The notes: a model not told the origin generated them from the letters alone. Shown: positions 8,597 to 19,739, counted from the first letter of the stretch. The stretch: 64,000 nt of DNA from Streptomyces fragilis (GCF_003112515.1 NZ_BEVZ01000002.1:1178001-1242000), one strand, 5' to 3'. A program made the numbers and translations.

Positions 8597-11500
8597 ATGA
8601 GAACCGCTGGCCCCGGCAGGCGGTACCGCCTGGGGCGGTTCGGTGTGGTGTCGTTGTTGCTGCTCCCGCTGCTGGGGGTGACCGCGGCGTCCGGGCAGGA
8701 CGACGCGGCGTCCGCGTCGCGGGTGGCCGCGGCCGCTGCCACCCGCGACGCCGCTGCCACCCGGGTCGCCTACGCCGGCACCCGGCATCGCAGCCTCGGT
8801 GAGGTGGCCACCACCACCTCCAGCGTCCCCCTGTCCGACCCGGGACCGGCCCACTTCGACGCGCAGCCGTCCGCCCTGGGCGACCGGCTGGTCTTCACGA
8901 GCCGCCGCGACGAGAAGAACCCGCAGGTCTATCTGCGGTCCGCCGACGGCTCCGCACTCCGCCTCACCCACGGCATGAACGCGGCACACCCGCGGCTGAC
9001 GCCGGACGGCGGGTCCGTGGTCTTCGACTCGGCCGGACCCGGCGGCGCGGACGGCGGGAGCCAGCGCGACCTGTGGCTGGTGCGCACCGACGGCACCGGA
9101 CTGGTGCAGCTGACCGACACCCCCGCCGACGAGGAGTGGCCGACGGTCTCCCCGGGCTCCCCAGGCTCCCCGGGCTCCCCGGGCTCCCCGGACCGGCGGC
9201 GCCTGGCGTACTCCACGGACAGCGACCCCTCGGCCGGCCGGCAGATCCACGTGCGGCCCCTGGCCGGCGGGGACGCCGTGCGGGTCACCGACCCCGCGAG
9301 GGGGACGGCCACCGAACCGGTGTGGAACCCGGTCGACGACGACGAGCACCGGGACCTCATCGCCTACACCTCCACCCCCGCCGGATACGGGCAGAACGGC
9401 ACCCGGCTGCGGGTGACCGACGGGACCGACGGGTCCACCGACAAGCCGCTGCTCGGCGGCGCACGGGCCGAGTGGCGGGCCCACGGACCCGCGTGGCTGC
9501 CCGGCGGGGACGAGGTGCTGTTCCTGAGTCCGGAGATCACCTGCGAGTGCGAGGGCGACTGGGACCACGTGTTCCGGACGCCAGCCTACTCCGCCGCCAC
9601 TCCGGCGCTGGTGCTCGACGAGGACCGCGAGGTCCTCTCGCCCACCTGGCTCGGCCCGCTGGACGGGGGCCGCGCGGTCGTGGAGCGCACCACGGCATCC
9701 GGACCGCACGTGGCGACGCTGCAGGACGTGCGGCTCGACGGGGCCGATCCACGGGACCTGGGGCAGACGATCCTGACGGAGGACCCGGAGGCGGACACGA
9801 ACACCGACCCCGCCAAGGACCCGCTGTTCCGGCCGAGAGCCGGATACGACCCGTGGACCGAGCGGCAGAGCTACACGCCCGACGGCCGCCGGATCGTGTT
9901 CACCCGGTTCGAAGGCGCCGGGGACCGCCGGACCGAGCGGATCCGCATCGTGGACGCGGACGGCGCGAAGCCGGGCTACCTGCCGCTCCAGGAACGCGGC
10001 CCGGACGACTGGGACACCGACCCGGCGTTCTCGCCGGACGGAAAGCGGCTCGCCTTCACCCGGGTGTCGCCGGGCGGCGTCGGCGAGGCCGCGGGGACCA
10101 GCCGCATCCTCATAGCGGACGCGGCGAGCGGCGATATCACCGGCAGGATCACCCCGCCCGGGGACTTCAAGGGCCAAGACGCCCAGCCCACCTGGTCCCC
10201 CGACGGCACCACCCTGGCCTTCACCCGTGACCACGTGATCGGCGGACGCGGCGGCAGCAAGCACATCTGGACCGTGCCCGTGGCCGACCCGGGCAAGCAG
10301 CACGACCTGAGCGACGAGATCTGCCCGGGCGACTGCGAGGTCATCGACGACAGCCCCGCCTTCTCCCCGGACGGGCGCAGCATCGCCTTCAACCGGAAGA
10401 GCGGCGGCGGCCGGATCGACGAGCGCAACGGCATCCTCGTGACGACCGTGTCGGGCGACGCGTGTCGGGTCCTGCTGCCCGCCGCCGCCCGCGACCAGGC
10501 CGGCGCCTGCGGCCGGGACCTGCCGGACACCACCGACACCGGCCCGCACCAGCCGCGCGACGCCGCCTGGACGGCCGACGGCGCGGGCCTGGTGTTCAGC
10601 GCCCGCGCCCGGGTCGCCGCCAACAGCCCCGAGAGCATCAAGTTCCTGGACATCGCCTCCGGCGACCTCGTCTCCCTGACCGGCGCCCTCCCGGGCCGCC
10701 AGAAGGAGCCGAGCGTCCAGCAGTCCGTGGACCTCGCGGTCCGGGCGCCCGACGGCACCGGGGAGGTCACCGTCGGCCGTTCCACCACGGTCCGCGTCGA
10801 CGTGGTGAACAACGGCCCCGCCGCCTCGCCCGGCACCCGGCTGACCGTCGCGCCGCCGGCCGGCGTCCAGATCACTGCGATGACCTGGCCCGGGGACGAC
10901 TGCGACGCCGCCTCCCTCCAGTGCGACCTCGGTGTGGTGCCGCCCGGCACGACGGTGCCGGTCGACGTCACCCTCACCGGGCTCGTCCCCGGCGACGCGC
11001 AGGTCGGCTGGTCGGTCACCGGCACCGTCCTCGACCCGCGGCCCGACGACAACGCGGGCCGGACCGTGGTGCCGGTGCGTGAGGCCCCGCCGACGCCGAC
11101 CCCGTCGCCCACCCCCACGCCCACGCCGACCGCGCCGCCCACCACCCCGCCCCCCACCACCGCGCCGCCGGCCACCGTGCCCCCGGAGCCGCCCGCGCCC
11201 GCGGCCGGGCCCGGGGTGCGGGTCACCGCACAGCCGAACCCCGGCTACGTCGGCGGGCGGGTCGTGGTGACGTACACCGTGCGCAACGGCCGCAACGCGC
11301 TGGCGACCGGACTGCGGCTGCGCGTCGGACTGCCCGCGGGCATCCCGGCCGGCAAGCGGCCGCCCGGCTGCGACGCCTCATGGTCGTGCGCGCTGCCGGA
11401 CCTGGAGCCGGGCGCGAGCACCGTCGTCCGGGTCGTCCTGCGCCCCGACAAGGCGCTGACCGGCCGGGTCACCGGCGAACTCACCACCACCGGGACGGAC

Positions 11501-11848
11501 GCCGACCGCGGTGACAACACCGCCCGGCAGCGGCTGCGCATCCTCCAGCCGCGCATCGTCGCGGTGCCGGACATCGGCAAGCCCGGTTTCGTCACCTCGG
11601 TGCGCGGCGAGGACTTCCCGCCGGGAGCGCCGGTGCGGTTCGCCTGGAAGCCGGGCATCACCGCGGCGGCCGCGCCCACCGTGCCGAAGCCGGACGGCAC
11701 GTTCACCGGCCAGTTGCTCGTTCTCGCCAAGGACCGGACCGGTCCGCGGGTCATCACGGCCCGGGGCCCCGGCTTCTCCCCGGTGAGGACCGACTTCCTG
11801 GTGGTCACCGGCAGCGTGCAGCCGCCCGACGAGGTGACCCGCCGGTGA
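8597..11848 (+). CDS. Secreted TolB-like beta-propeller protein with DUF11/CARDB-like modules
   Basis: 1083 residues. The ATG at 8597 has GGGAG seven bases upstream. Residues 1-35 form a signal peptide (RRYRLGRFGVVSLLLLPLLG). Residues about 75-700 contain repeated TolB/WD40-like blades (FSPDGKRLAFTR, WSPDGTTLAFTR, FSPDGRSIAFNR). A DUF11-like domain follows (about 708-825), then a Pro/Thr linker (about 832-870), a second Ig-like repeat module and a C-terminal Ig-like domain. It should be exported and may bind a surface partner. It overlaps the cap gene by four bases and is part of the CIS operon, a combination seen in other Streptomyces CIS loci. Its job there is unknown. Confidence 0.85.
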   Translation: MRTAGPGRRYRLGRFGVVSLLLLPLLGVTAASGQDDAASASRVAAAAATRDAAATRVAYAGTRHRSLGEVATTTSSVPLSDPGPAHFDAQPSALGDRLVFTSRRDEKNPQVYLRSADGSALRLTHGMNAAHPRLTPDGGSVVFDSAGPGGADGGSQRDLWLVRTDGTGLVQLTDTPADEEWPTVSPGSPGSPGSPGSPDRRRLAYSTDSDPSAGRQIHVRPLAGGDAVRVTDPARGTATEPVWNPVDDDEHRDLIAYTSTPAGYGQNGTRLRVTDGTDGSTDKPLLGGARAEWRAHGPAWLPGGDEVLFLSPEITCECEGDWDHVFRTPAYSAATPALVLDEDREVLSPTWLGPLDGGRAVVERTTASGPHVATLQDVRLDGADPRDLGQTILTEDPEADTNTDPAKDPLFRPRAGYDPWTERQSYTPDGRRIVFTRFEGAGDRRTERIRIVDADGAKPGYLPLQERGPDDWDTDPAFSPDGKRLAFTRVSPGGVGEAAGTSRILIADAASGDITGRITPPGDFKGQDAQPTWSPDGTTLAFTRDHVIGGRGGSKHIWTVPVADPGKQHDLSDEICPGDCEVIDDSPAFSPDGRSIAFNRKSGGGRIDERNGILVTTVSGDACRVLLPAAARDQAGACGRDLPDTTDTGPHQPRDAAWTADGAGLVFSARARVAANSPESIKFLDIASGDLVSLTGALPGRQKEPSVQQSVDLAVRAPDGTGEVTVGRSTTVRVDVVNNGPAASPGTRLTVAPPAGVQITAMTWPGDDCDAASLQCDLGVVPPGTTVPVDVTLTGLVPGDAQVGWSVTGTVLDPRPDDNAGRTVVPVREAPPTPTPSPTPTPTPTAPPTTPPPTTAPPATVPPEPPAPAAGPGVRVTAQPNPGYVGGRVVVTYTVRNGRNALATGLRLRVGLPAGIPAGKRPPGCDASWSCALPDLEPGASTVVRVVLRPDKALTGRVTGELTTTGTDADRGDNTARQRLRILQPRIVAVPDIGKPGFVTSVRGEDFPPGAPVRFAWKPGITAAAAPTVPKPDGTFTGQLLVLAKDRTGPRVITARGPGFSPVRTDFLVVTGSVQPPDEVTRR
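9155..9190 (+). repeat. Tandem 9-bp repeat coding Gly-Ser-Pro
   Basis: Four copies of GGCTCCCC plus A or G in the TolB-like gene, encoding SPGSPGSPGSPGSPD between two blades. Copy number could vary in frame by slippage. Confidence 0.85.
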
Positions 11849-12552
11849 TCCACGAGGTCGACGAGGGACTGCGCCGGCTGCTGGGGGAGTCGGGCCTGGA
11901 GGCGTCGGGCGTCGAGGTGGTCTTCGACGCGCCCACCCGGGACTGGGCAGCGCGGCGCAGCGCACCGACGGTCTGCGTCTTCCTGTACGACATCCGCGAG
12001 GACGCCGTCCGGCGCGGCAGCGGCGCCGGCGAGGTGTACGACGCGGACGGGCACCTCGTGGCGCGACGCACGCCGCCCCGGTGGTTCGAGCTGACGTACC
12101 TCGTCACGGCGTGGGCGAGCCGCCCGCAGGACGAGCACCGGCTGCTCTCGGAGGTGCTCACCTGCCTGGTGGCCACCGACACCCTCCCCACGCGGCTGCT
12201 CACCGGCACGCTCGCGGAGCTGGGCCTGACCGTCGCCCTCGACACCGCGGGGGCGGCGGCCGACGTACCGGCCGCCGCCGACGTGTGGTCGGCGCTCGGC
12301 GGGGAGCTGAAGGCCTCCCTCGGAGTGCGGGTGCGGGCGCCGCTCGCCGGGGCGACCACGGCCACCGCCCCGCCGGTCACCGAGGGACTCGTCGTGCGGT
12401 CCGCCGCGCGGCACGGGGGCGGGGAGACGGAGCCCGGGCGCCGGCTGCGCTACCTGGAGACGGGCGATCCCGGTCCGGAGGGCTTCGCCGGCCCCCGCGA
12501 GCGGGGAGCCGCGCCCGCCCGGCGCCGCCGCCGGGGGGACCGCCAGCCATGA
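11845..12552 (+). CDS. cis16: CIS cap / tail terminator, DUF4255 (Pvc16-like)
   Basis: 235 residues from a GTG that overlaps the previous stop by four bases. The opening IHEVDEGLRRLLGESGLE, followed by VEVVFDAPTRDWAARR, and later VCVFLYDIREDAVRR and RWFELTYLVTAWASRPQDEH, are hallmarks of DUF4255. In phage-tail-like particles this protein caps the sheath and tube end. The last 40 residues are an Arg/Gly-rich tail, likely disordered. The next gene starts inside its stop codon. Confidence 0.9.
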   Translation: MIHEVDEGLRRLLGESGLEASGVEVVFDAPTRDWAARRSAPTVCVFLYDIREDAVRRGSGAGEVYDADGHLVARRTPPRWFELTYLVTAWASRPQDEHRLLSEVLTCLVATDTLPTRLLTGTLAELGLTVALDTAGAAADVPAAADVWSALGGELKASLGVRVRAPLAGATTATAPPVTEGLVVRSAARHGGGETEPGRRLRYLETGDPGPEGFAGPRERGAAPARRRRRGDRQP

Positions 12553-14996
12553 CGCACGCCGCCGACCCGCCGCCGTGCGACCACCCCGACGCCCAGGCCA
12601 CGACCGAGCCGGCGATCGGGACCGTGCCGGGGAGCGGGACGGAGCCGGGCACCGCGACCGAGCCCGGGACCGGGACCGGGCCGGGCACCGCGACCGAGCC
12701 CGGGACCGGGACGGAGCCGGGCACCGCGACCGAGTCCGGGACCGCGAACGAGCAGGGGACCGAGCCGGGAACCGGGCCCGTGACCGGCCCGGGGGCCGGG
12801 AACGCCGTCCGGGCCCGGTCCACCACCCGACGTGCCGACCGGGCGGCCGACGCCGGTCCGTCCGTCGCCCGGTCCGGTGCGGCAGTCGCCGGTACGTCGC
12901 CCGCCGACCCGGACGGCGAAGGTGAACCCGCGGCCGGCGCCGACCCGCTGTGGGCCCGGCTGCGCGCCGTCGAGGAACGGGTGCGGCACGCGGTGGCGGT
13001 ACGGCGCGCCGCCGACCCCGACCCCGGCGACCCGTACCGCGGGCAGTACCTCACCCCCGAGGCGGTGGCCCGCATCCTGGACGAGCCGGGCGGTCTGGGC
13101 GTGCCCGGCCACGAGCCCTGGCAGCCGCCGGCCGGTTCCGTCCTCGGCGGGCTCGCCGCGCGGTTCGGGCTGTCGCCGCTGGAACTGGACCTGCTCCTGG
13201 TCGCGGTGGCGCCCGACCTGGACGCGCGGTTCGAGCCGCTCTACGGCTACCTCAACGACGACCTGACGCGCCGCAGGCCCACGGTCGGGCTCGCCCTGGA
13301 ACTGTGCGGGCTCTCCTCCGCGGGGCCCGGCAGGTTCCGGCTCGCCGCAGGAGCGCCGCTGGTCGACGGCGGTCTGCTGACGGTCACCGAGCCGGAACGG
13401 CCGCCGCTCTCCCGTGTCCTGGCCGTCCCCGACCGGGTCACCGCGCACCTCCTCGGCGCGGCGCGGCCCGACGCCCGGCTCGCCGGCCTGCTCGGCGAGG
13501 CGTACGAGGACCCGGCCGCCGACCCCGCGGAGGTCCACCGGGCCGCGGCCGCCGCGGGCACCGGCAGCGGTCTCGTCCACCTGCGCAGCCGGGGCGGCGA
13601 CGCGGAGGGCCTGGCCGTCGCGGCCCTGCGCGCGGCCGGGCTGCGCCCGCTCGTCCTGGACGCGGCAGCGCTCGCCCGGCGCCCCGGCGACGTGCCCGAG
13701 GTGGCGCGGCTCGCCGCGCTGGAGAGCCGTCTGACGGGGGGCGGTGTCGTCCTCGGCCCGCTGGAGGCGCTGGCCGGGGAGCCCGCCGACCGGGCGCGGA
13801 CGCTGCGGGCGGTGTGCGGCGCGCTGCGCGGCCTTCCCCTCCTGACGCACGGCTCCGGCGGCTGGGACCCGCTCTGGGCACCCGACAGCCCCGTCGTGCT
13901 GACCGCGCCGGCCCCCTCACCCGAACGGCAGGCCGAGCGCTGGCGCCACGTCCTGGACCGGGTCGCGGCCTCCAGCACCGGCACCGGCACCGGCGGTGCC
14001 GTCGGCGTCGACGAGCTGGCCCGGGCGGTGGCCGCCCACCGGCTGGACTCCGCGCAGTTGCGCCGCGCGGCCGACGTCGCGGTGCGCACCGCCACCCTGG
14101 CGGGCCGTCCGGTCGGCCCCGACGACCTGCGCGCCGCCGTGCGCGCGCAGAACGGCGCGGGACTCGACCGTCTGGCCCGCCGGGTCGAACCGGGGGTCGG
14201 CTGGGACGACCTGGTCCTCCCGCCGACGACCCACCGCCGCCTGCGCGAACTCGCGCTGCGCGCCCGCCACCGCGACCAGGTGCTCGGGCAGTGGGGCATG
14301 CGGCCCGGCGGCGGGCGGGGACGCGGCGTGATCGCGTTGTTCGCGGGGGAGTCCGGCACCGGCAAGACCATGTCGGCCGAGGTCGTCGCGGCGGACCTCG
14401 GCATGGACCTGTACGTCGTCGACCTGTCCACCGTGGTCGACAAGTACATCGGGGAGACCGAGAAGAACCTGGAGCGGATCTTCACGGAGGCCTCCGCGGT
14501 CAACGCCGTGCTCCTCTTCGACGAGGCCGACGCGATCTTCGGCAAGCGCTCCGAGGTGAAGGACGCGCGCGACCGGCACGCCAACATCGAGTCCGCGTAC
14601 CTGCTCCAGCGCATGGAGTCCTTCGACGGCATCGCCGTGCTGACCACCAACCTGCGGGCCAACCTCGACGAGGCGTTCACCCGCCGCCTGGACGTGGTGG
14701 CCGACTTCCCGGTGCCGGACCCCGGCCAGCGCCTCGCCCTCTGGGACCGCTGCCTGGGCGACCGCCTGCCCCGGGCCGACGACCTCGACCTCGCCTTCTG
14801 CGCGGACCGCTTCGAGCTGGCCGGCGGGTCCATCCGCTCCTGCGCGGTGACGGCGGCCTACCTCGCGGCGGAGACCGGCATCGCGCTGACCATGCGCCAG
14901 CTGATCACCGCGATCGCCCAGGAGTACCGGAAGCTGGGCCGCCTGATCCTGCCCAGCGAGTTCGGACCCCACCTGGCGGCAGCCACCGAGGCCTGA
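12549..14996 (+). CDS. cis15: CIS AAA+ ATPase (Cis15)
   Basis: 815 residues from the ATG at 12549, overlapping the cap gene stop. Residues 1-130 are low complexity with a 12-residue repeat. A helical N-domain follows (DPLWARLRAVEERVRHAVAV). The AAA+ core near 535-790 has Walker A GESGTGKT (about 598-606), Walker B LLFDEADAIFGKR (about 654-666) and a sensor TTNLRANLDEAFTRRLD. This single-AAA, FtsH/katanin-like ATPase is a core component of extracellular-type CIS loci. A role in assembly or disassembly is proposed for the family. The gene ends 22 bases from the convergent DUF4157 gene. Confidence 0.93.
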   Translation: MTHAADPPPCDHPDAQATTEPAIGTVPGSGTEPGTATEPGTGTGPGTATEPGTGTEPGTATESGTANEQGTEPGTGPVTGPGAGNAVRARSTTRRADRAADAGPSVARSGAAVAGTSPADPDGEGEPAAGADPLWARLRAVEERVRHAVAVRRAADPDPGDPYRGQYLTPEAVARILDEPGGLGVPGHEPWQPPAGSVLGGLAARFGLSPLELDLLLVAVAPDLDARFEPLYGYLNDDLTRRRPTVGLALELCGLSSAGPGRFRLAAGAPLVDGGLLTVTEPERPPLSRVLAVPDRVTAHLLGAARPDARLAGLLGEAYEDPAADPAEVHRAAAAAGTGSGLVHLRSRGGDAEGLAVAALRAAGLRPLVLDAAALARRPGDVPEVARLAALESRLTGGGVVLGPLEALAGEPADRARTLRAVCGALRGLPLLTHGSGGWDPLWAPDSPVVLTAPAPSPERQAERWRHVLDRVAASSTGTGTGGAVGVDELARAVAAHRLDSAQLRRAADVAVRTATLAGRPVGPDDLRAAVRAQNGAGLDRLARRVEPGVGWDDLVLPPTTHRRLRELALRARHRDQVLGQWGMRPGGGRGRGVIALFAGESGTGKTMSAEVVAADLGMDLYVVDLSTVVDKYIGETEKNLERIFTEASAVNAVLLFDEADAIFGKRSEVKDARDRHANIESAYLLQRMESFDGIAVLTTNLRANLDEAFTRRLDVVADFPVPDPGQRLALWDRCLGDRLPRADDLDLAFCADRFELAGGSIRSCAVTAAYLAAETGIALTMRQLITAIAQEYRKLGRLILPSEFGPHLAAATEA
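12636..12743 (+). repeat. Three tandem 36-bp repeats in the ATPase N-terminus
   Basis: Three in-frame copies encode GTEPGTATEPGT, GTGPGTATEPGT and GTEPGTATESGT (residues 30-65). Degenerate copies follow. The tract is disordered and likely variable in copy number between strains. Confidence 0.8.
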
Positions 14997-15018
14997 CGGC
15001 CCGTCCTCCCCGGGGTGG

Positions 15019-16959
15019 TCAGGCGTACTCGATGTGCCGTTCCTCCACGTGGACCGGGCCCGGCACCATGGCCTGGGGGCGGATCACGTCCTTGAGGAGG
15101 AAGAGCAGCAGGTCCCGCGCGTTCTTGGCGCGCAGCACCTGCCCCGCCTTGGGATCGACCTCGTCGATCCGGTGCACCTCGGCGAGGGCGCGTTCGACCA
15201 GGCCGGGGACGATGTCCCGGCCGACCAGCAGGTTTTGGTGCAGCAGTTCGGGGCGCTCCACCTTGGCGGCCGGCTCCCTCCCGACCTTGGGGCCGGTGTA
15301 CACCTGCCTGCCCTTGGCCTCGTCGGCCAGCTGGCCTCGCACCTTGTTCCACTCTGTGCGGCGTTCCTGGGTCACGTCCTGCGGGGCCGGCGTCCCGCCG
15401 ATCCCGTCGCGCTTGTGCTCGCGCAGTCTGGCGAAGCCCTTGTTGTTCTTGATGAAGTGGTTGACGTTCTTCGAGACGCTCTGCAGCTCGACGGCCGGGT
15501 CGCGCTTCGCGAGCAAGGTCGGGAACTCCCGTGCCGAGAAGTCGCTGAGCATGATCCAGCCCTTGCTGAGCAGGCCCGACTCCTCCAGGCCCAAGGTGAT
15601 GCGGGTCTTGCGCCCCTCGTCGCCACCCGCGCCGGGCCCGGTGAAGCGGGATTCGCGGAACGCGGCGTCGGGCGCCTCGAGGTAGAAGAAGACGAAGCCC
15701 GTGTTGGCCAGGACGTGGACGTCGTAGGGGTCCGTGTTGTTCTCGCCGCCCCCGTGATACGCCTCGAGGCCTGCCCGGGACTGCATGCCGTCGCCGAGGA
15801 GGCCCTTGACCCTCTTCTCCGGGGTGTAGTGGCGGACGACGAAGGTGCGCAGCTCCTGCTCCAGTTGACCGCGCATCCGCCCGTACCACTCGGCGTCCGC
15901 CGGGCTCGCGTTCTCCGCCTGCAGACCTTCCAGGTTCATCGCCGACAGCGCCTCGAAATAGGGCCGCCCGGTCCGTTCCATGGCACCCGTGTTGTACGGG
16001 AAGGCCTCCTCCGTCCAGAGCAGCCCCTGCTGCGTCATCAGGTCGTAGGCGCCGTCCTCCCCCTGCAGGGTCGTCCGGAGGGTCTCCAGCTCGCCGGTGA
16101 CGAACCGCAGCTCGGCGGCCACCGTGTCCCGCACCGGACCGGGTGCGTCGGGGAGCAGCGCCTGGATCGCCCGCAGTTCCTGGATCTGCAGCTGCAGGTC
16201 GAAATCCTTGAGCTTGTCGTAGCGCGCCACGGCGGTGGACACGTCGGCCGTGACTGCCTCGTCACCGATCTGGTCGGCCAGCGGGGTCGCGGAACGGCGC
16301 TGGACGGCGGGATCGGCACCGGCGGTCGCCGTCGGCGCGGCCCCGTCGTGCGACGACGGGGCCTGCGGTGCCGGGCCGGCCATCACCCGGTGCGCGTTCG
16401 CCTCGGCCTCGCGTTCGAAGCGGTCCGACGGGTCGGACACGGCAAGGCCCGCGCCGTTGTCCGTGCCGGAGACCGGGCCCTGACGCTGCTGGACGACGTG
16501 GGTGAGCTCATGGGCGAGGGTGTGCCGGTCACTGCCACCGTCACCGATCACCACATGGCTGCCCGAGGTGTAGGCGCGGGCGCCGATGGCGCGGGCCGAG
16601 CGTGCGGCGGCGTGGCCGGTGTGCATGCGGACGTCGGAGAAGTCGGTGCCGAACCGCGACTCCATGTCCTGGCGCACCGGCGCGGCCAACGGCTTGCCGG
16701 GCGAGCGCAGGATGTCGTGCACCCCGTGGTCACCCACCCCGTGGTCGTGCTCCTCCTCGGCCGTCCCCGGGCGGGCCCGGCGGGCGATCATCGCGGTCAC
16801 CGCGGCGTTGCCCGCGCCGCGCTGGGCGGCGTGGAGGGAGCCGGCGGTGAGCGGGGGCGGTACGGCGGCGCCGCCCGGGGACGCCTTACGGCCGGCTGCC
16901 GGACCGGCGGCCGGCCGCTCGTTGCCCTCCTGCTCGGCGCGCGACCTGGACGTCCGCAT
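15019..16959 (-). CDS. DUF4157 protein, candidate CIS effector with unknown C-terminal domain
   Basis: 646 residues. The ATG at 16959 is preceded by GAGGAGG at good spacing. Residues 1-65 are disordered. Residues about 80-195 form the DUF4157 metallopeptidase-like domain, with HELTH at 150-154 and a further Glu in RFEREAEA. The sequence AVQRRS follows at 219-223. The remaining 400 residues have no family I recognise. They include an alpha-helical part (LQLQIQELRAIQALLPDAPG) and a mixed part with TGFVFFYLEAPD and SGLLSKGWIMLSDFSARE. DUF4157 is strongly linked to CIS loci and is often joined to toxin domains. It is transcribed against the CIS operon, from between the ATPase and the sheath. Toxin activity is inferred from position and family. 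Confidence 0.8.
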   Translation of the reverse strand: MRTSRSRAEQEGNERPAAGPAAGRKASPGGAAVPPPLTAGSLHAAQRGAGNAAVTAMIARRARPGTAEEEHDHGVGDHGVHDILRSPGKPLAAPVRQDMESRFGTDFSDVRMHTGHAAARSARAIGARAYTSGSHVVIGDGGSDRHTLAHELTHVVQQRQGPVSGTDNGAGLAVSDPSDRFEREAEANAHRVMAGPAPQAPSSHDGAAPTATAGADPAVQRRSATPLADQIGDEAVTADVSTAVARYDKLKDFDLQLQIQELRAIQALLPDAPGPVRDTVAAELRFVTGELETLRTTLQGEDGAYDLMTQQGLLWTEEAFPYNTGAMERTGRPYFEALSAMNLEGLQAENASPADAEWYGRMRGQLEQELRTFVVRHYTPEKRVKGLLGDGMQSRAGLEAYHGGGENNTDPYDVHVLANTGFVFFYLEAPDAAFRESRFTGPGAGGDEGRKTRITLGLEESGLLSKGWIMLSDFSAREFPTLLAKRDPAVELQSVSKNVNHFIKNNKGFARLREHKRDGIGGTPAPQDVTQERRTEWNKVRGQLADEAKGRQVYTGPKVGREPAAKVERPELLHQNLLVGRDIVPGLVERALAEVHRIDEVDPKAGQVLRAKNARDLLLFLLKDVIRPQAMVPGPVHVEERHIEYA

Positions 16960-17215
16960 CTGCTGCCTCCTCGTCGACGCACCCCGGGTGCGGCCTCCAG
17001 TGGAACGCGCGGATCCCCGGGACGTCCATGCCCCGAGGGGCAGAGCGGGGGCACACCCGAGGGGCGACCGGGCGGTCGTCGCGTGCGGCCAGGGGCAGCG
17101 GCGCTGCCTCCGGCCAGGTCCGCACGGCCCTGTCACCTGGTGGTTCCGCCCCGCAGACTCGGCCTGGACACAGGTGACAGAACCGCCAGGAACCGCAGGA
17201 CCCGAAGGAGCGAGC

Positions 17216-18760
<1,545 letters not shown>

Positions 18761-18807
18761 TCCCGGGGACCGGGCAACGGCTCCGCAAGGAAAGGTGACA
18801 GACAGTC

Positions 18808-19248
18808 ATGGCAACGGGCGATGCGCTCTCCACCCACGTCTTCGGCGTGCAACTCGGTGGCTACCTGGTCGAGTCGATCCAGGAGATCAGCGGGCTGACC
18901 GTCGAGGAGGACGTCGTCGAGATCAAGCAGGTCAGCGCCGAGGGCAAGCAGATCATCCGCAAGCAGCCCGGCGGCCGGCAGGCGGGTGAGATCACCATCA
19001 CCCGGGGACTCGACCAGAGCAGCGAGTTCACCAACTGGATCAAGGAGACCCTGAACAACGGCGCGGTCAACGCCGCGCGCCAGAACATCACCATCGAGAT
19101 CAAGGACACCGAGGGCAGCACGGTCCGCCGCATCCAGCTGATGCAGGGCTGGGCCTCCAAGTGGGAGGGCCCGTCCCTGAAGGCGGGGGAGTCCTCCCAC
19201 GCCACCGAGACCGTCACCATCGTGTTCGAGGAGATCGTCGTCGAATGA
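18808..19248 (+). CDS. cis1: CIS inner tube protein
   Basis: 146 residues with AAGGAAAGG upstream of the ATG. It matches T4 gp19-like tail tube proteins: HVFGVQLGGYLVESIQEISG, then ITITRGLDQSSEFTNWIKE and a C-terminal strand VTIVFEEIVVE. Stacked hexamers form the rigid tube inside the sheath. The stop codon overlaps the next start by four bases (ATGA), so the two are translationally coupled. Confidence 0.95.
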   Translation: MATGDALSTHVFGVQLGGYLVESIQEISGLTVEEDVVEIKQVSAEGKQIIRKQPGGRQAGEITITRGLDQSSEFTNWIKETLNNGAVNAARQNITIEIKDTEGSTVRRIQLMQGWASKWEGPSLKAGESSHATETVTIVFEEIVVE

Positions 19249-19739
19249 GGCGCCGTACGGTGACGGCGGGCAACCTGGAGGAGATCCTCCAGGTGACGGC
19301 ACCCGCCCAGGCGACCGAGCAGCCGGCGGCACCGCCCGCCGCCGCCCCGCCGCCGAGGGAGGACCACGGGCTGCGCACCGAGTTCGAGTTCGAGCTGCCG
19401 CGCGGCTACGTCGACGAGGCGGGCACCGTCCACCGGCACGGCGCGATGCGCCTGGCCACCGCCCGGGACGAACTGCGGCCGCAGATCGACCTGCGGGTCA
19501 AGGAGAACCCCGCATACCTGAGCGTGGTGCTGCTGAGCCAGGTGATCACCCGGATCGGCTCCGTCACCGACGTGCACGCCGGGATCGTGGAGAGGATGTA
19601 CGCCACCGACGTGGCCTTCCTCCAGGACTTCTACCGCCGCGTCAACAGCGAGGGGCACACCCGGGCGGCGGTGACCTGCCCGCACTGCGAGGGCGGCTTC
19701 GAGGTCGACCTCTCGGGCGGGCGCCTGGGGGAATCGTGA
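19245..19739 (+). CDS. CIS tail-assembly protein of unknown fold
   Basis: 164 residues coupled to the tube gene. After an Ala/Pro-rich start (residues 1-45) comes a conserved-looking core: FEFELPRGYVDEAGTVHRHG, AMRLATARDELRPQIDLRV and SVVLLSQVITRIGSV. The C-terminus has CPHCEGGFEVDL with one Cys pair. Proteins with this core sit between the tube and DUF6760 genes in many actinobacterial CIS loci and look like tail assembly chaperones. The exact role is inferred from position. Confidence 0.8.
   Translation: MRRRTVTAGNLEEILQVTAPAQATEQPAAPPAAAPPPREDHGLRTEFEFELPRGYVDEAGTVHRHGAMRLATARDELRPQIDLRVKENPAYLSVVLLSQVITRIGSVTDVHAGIVERMYATDVAFLQDFYRRVNSEGHTRAAVTCPHCEGGFEVDLSGGRLGES

Noticed and set aside
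9155..9190. CRISPR-like repeat
   Set aside because: Repeat units of 9 bases without spacers, in frame inside a coding region; an ordinary minisatellite.
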